DNA from: Desulfobacterales bacterium
GTDB taxonomy: Bacteria > Desulfobacterota > Desulfobacteria > Desulfobacterales > 4be13
NCBI GenBank assembly: GCA_029934695.1
Contig: JAOZLU010000009.1
Location: 25,027-31,781, forward strand
Direction: 5' to 3'
DNA length: 6,755 nucleotides
Made by a program: the position numbers and the translations under genes. Positions 4,947 to 6,755 of the stretch are shown here, one piece after another. The notes below the pieces were generated by a model. The model ran no database searches. It was given only the letters and a program-made list of their open reading frames with translations, and was not told the DNA's origin. How positions within the stretch are numbered: position 1 is the stretch's first letter; each line of letters opens with the position of its first letter.

Positions 4947-6650
4947 TCACCTCACCTTAAACTTCTCCACCAGATGCAGAAGGTCTCTGGAAAGCCTTGC
5001 CACATCAGCGGCTGATGCGTTCATCTCCCGGAGATCATCACCGTCTCCGCTTTCTTCATCACCTCCTCCCTTGGCTGCCATACCCACTCTTTTGGAGACC
5101 TCATTGGCCCCCTTTGTCAGTTCTTCCATCGCGAGGGATATGTCATTGATTCGGGTGTTGACTCCGACCGCATTGTATGCAATCTCGTTTGCGGTCTTCA
5201 TCTGCTCCTCCAGCATAAACAAAATCTTCTCTGATGATGCATTTATCTTGTGGATAATATCGGACACATCACCGATGACAGAGACGGCCTGCCCAGTGTT
5301 CTGCTGCATCCCGGATATGCGGCTGGAAATGTCATCCGTGGCCAGGGTGATCTGTCGGGCAAATCCCTTGATCTCATTTGCCACTACTGCGAATCCCCTG
5401 CCAGCCTCGCCCGCGGATGCGGCTTCGATATCCGCGTTCAGCGCGAGGATGCTCGTCTTGTCCGCGATGCGTTTGATCAGTTCCGTGACCTCGCCGATCT
5501 CGTTCGCGGCTTCACCGAGTGATGTCATGGTCTGTTTTGCCCTTTCTGCCATTTTCACCGCCTCTGCTGTGGAGGCATATTCCTGCTGGGAGTTCATCCC
5601 AAGTTCGTTGATGGAAGATGACATCTCCTCGATGGCACTGGCCACTGTCTCGTTATTCCGGGACATCTCCCTTGTCCTGTTCCAGACATTCCCAATGCTG
5701 ATGCTGATCTCCTCGGCAGCCGAGGCAATGGTGACAATATTCAGGGTCATCTGCTCTGATGCGTCAGCCAGGGTCTCTCCGTCTGATTTCACATCGCTGA
5801 CGATCTTTCTGAACGCCAGCGTCATTCGGTCCATGGCATTCAGGAGAACCCCGACCTCATCCTTCCTGTCTGTCTTAACTTCCACAGTCAGGTTGAATTC
5901 TGCCAGTCTCCTGGCCGTATGGAGCAGCAGCGACAGCGGTTTGACTACCATGACTTTCAGCAGAAAAATCAGGCAGACCATCAGCACAAGAAGGATGAAC
6001 CCCGCGCCCAGGCATTGGTTGATGATCACCAGGTCGAGTCTCTCGCGTGAGGATTCATGGAAGGTATTTGCCTCCACCTTTACTTCCTGACGGATTTTCC
6101 GGATATTCTCTGTCAGGATAGCCTCAGTGTAGAATACCCGAAGCGAGCCGATCTTTTTGTCTTTATGGAGACAGTCAGCCTGAACAGAGAATCGCTCATC
6201 CAATGGGATATCCTCCGGAAGCGAAAGACTTCCTCTGACCTCCGGGGAGCCAGGCGGTTTCCACAGTGCGGCAAAAGAGTCCCCGTTCGTATTGAACACA
6301 TTCACCGCGAGTATCTCCGGATCCTTCAGATATGCGCGCAGGGATTGCTTCAGCATGTCCTCGTCAAAGTTGTTCAGATGGATGGCGCAGATTCTGCTGA
6401 GGATATCCGTGTTTGAGCGGACTGTCTTCCGCAGAGACACCTTTTCTGCCTGCTCCCTCGCCTCAAGGGACTGGCTGATTTTTTCCAGATGTTCATCAGA
6501 AAAGGATTCCACCAGCCTTATCTCAGATTTTATCAAAGCCACACTTCCCAGAAGTGACAGCAGAAATACGACACCGCATGCGGATATTACAATTTTTGTG
6601 ACGATGCTTTGCATGGTTGATCTCAGGTCAAGTTTACATTTACGCTTCAA
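4947..6650 (-). CDS. Methyl-accepting chemotaxis protein
   Basis: A 567-residue transmembrane chemoreceptor. It has a first membrane helix (about 17-40), an extracytoplasmic sensor of about 165 residues (41-206) of unidentified, possibly CACHE-like fold, a second membrane helix (about 207-233), HAMP (about 234-286) and the coiled-coil signalling hairpin. The tip, which binds CheA/CheW, is ILALNADIEAASAGEAGRGF (401-420). Likely methylation sites are ASAIEEMSSS (337-346), and AAEEIS (311-316). There is no C-terminal CheR-tethering pentapeptide. Residues 527-539 (KGGGDEESGDGDD) are Gly/Asp-rich and break the helix where relatives usually keep heptads. The start is the TTG at 6650, with GAGG 9 bases upstream, as in neighbouring genes. 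The ATG at 6614 (555 residues) is the alternative and has only a weak site. The ligand is unknown; the phosphate-binding gene downstream is suggestive only. Confidence 0.93.
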   Translation of the reverse strand: MKRKCKLDLRSTMQSIVTKIVISACGVVFLLSLLGSVALIKSEIRLVESFSDEHLEKISQSLEAREQAEKVSLRKTVRSNTDILSRICAIHLNNFDEDMLKQSLRAYLKDPEILAVNVFNTNGDSFAALWKPPGSPEVRGSLSLPEDIPLDERFSVQADCLHKDKKIGSLRVFYTEAILTENIRKIRQEVKVEANTFHESSRERLDLVIINQCLGAGFILLVLMVCLIFLLKVMVVKPLSLLLHTARRLAEFNLTVEVKTDRKDEVGVLLNAMDRMTLAFRKIVSDVKSDGETLADASEQMTLNIVTIASAAEEISISIGNVWNRTREMSRNNETVASAIEEMSSSINELGMNSQQEYASTAEAVKMAERAKQTMTSLGEAANEIGEVTELIKRIADKTSILALNADIEAASAGEAGRGFAVVANEIKGFARQITLATDDISSRISGMQQNTGQAVSVIGDVSDIIHKINASSEKILFMLEEQMKTANEIAYNAVGVNTRINDISLAMEELTKGANEVSKRVGMAAKGGGDEESGDGDDLREMNASAADVARLSRDLLHLVEKFKVR

Positions 6651-6659
6651 AGTTTCAAG

Positions 6660-6663
6660 CCTC
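6660..6663 (-). promoter_or_regulatory. Ribosome binding site supporting a TTG start of the chemoreceptor
   Basis: GAGG (within AGAGGC) on the minus strand lies 9 bases before the TTG at 6650. The same GAGGC motif at the same distance precedes two other genes in the window. That is why I prefer TTG over the in-frame ATG at 6614. Confidence 0.45.
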
Positions 6664-6755
6664 TATATGCCAGTATCGTCAATTCTCTCGTTACGCCCGT
6701 TCAAGACGATAACCCGCAGACCTCCGAGGTTTCACATAAGAGCTTCTCTGTTTCA
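6664..6755. other. Leader of the chemoreceptor, no gene seen
   Basis: No coding region is supported here. It contains the small palindrome ACCTC-C-GAGGT (6720-6730). On the minus strand there are TTGAAC- and TTGACG-like hexamers without a matching -10 at proper spacing, so no promoter is called. Confidence 0.3.

Noticed and set aside
5071..6090. Plus-strand open frame of 339 residues
   Set aside because: It lies fully antisense to the well-supported chemoreceptor, in the frame that reads its codons backwards. It has no recognisable domain.
6651..6755. Sigma-70 promoter for the chemoreceptor
   Set aside because: TTGAAC and TTGACG hexamers are present, but no -10 lies at 16-18 bases. Chemotaxis genes may use other sigma factors, and none is recognisable here.

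Overview
All six genes lie on the minus strand. In transcription order (right to left) they are a methyl-accepting chemotaxis protein, a PstS-type periplasmic phosphate-binding protein, an ATPase/HNH-nuclease pair, and an OLD-like ATPase followed by a TOPRIM-like protein that runs off the left edge. Base composition is moderate. The chemoreceptor uses the DKTS-ILALN tip variant. Hairpin repeats of the GTTCCCAAG/CTTGGGAAC type sit between the genes, and there are no phage or plasmid genes. Together this suggests a Gram-negative, repeat-rich, free-living bacterium. A Desulfobacterota (deltaproteobacterial) host such as a Desulfonema/Desulfobacter relative fits best, but this is an inference from style and not from a marker gene.

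Right part (about 3964-6755): the chemoreceptor (4947-6650) has two membrane segments, an external sensor domain of about 165 residues, a HAMP domain and a full cytoplasmic signalling hairpin. A secreted single-domain phosphate-type binding protein (3964-4761) follows. No pstCAB transporter genes are next to it. The 185-bp gap between the two is made of nested direct repeats, a short perfect hairpin and tandem 8-mers.

Middle (about 1811-3963): after a 222-bp gap carrying a palindromic repeat element, an ATPase (2425-3741) and an HNH endonuclease (1811-2428) overlap by ATGA. This is the architecture of Septu (PtuA/PtuB) anti-phage systems: an SMC/ABC-like ATPase controlling an HNH nuclease.

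Left part (1-1810): after a 166-bp gap with two competing inverted repeats, an ATPase with an unusual ~90-residue N-terminal extension (376-1644) overlaps by one base (TAATG) a TOPRIM-like protein with a strong ribosome binding site (1-376, C-terminus outside the window). This is the layout of split OLD/PARIS-like ATPase + TOPRIM nuclease modules.

The left half therefore reads as a small defence island of two different ATPase-nuclease pairs in tandem. The ATPases would sense or hold, and the HNH and TOPRIM proteins would act on nucleic acid. Defence function is inferred from family and layout. The TOPRIM gene is cut, so the full extent of the island cannot be seen.
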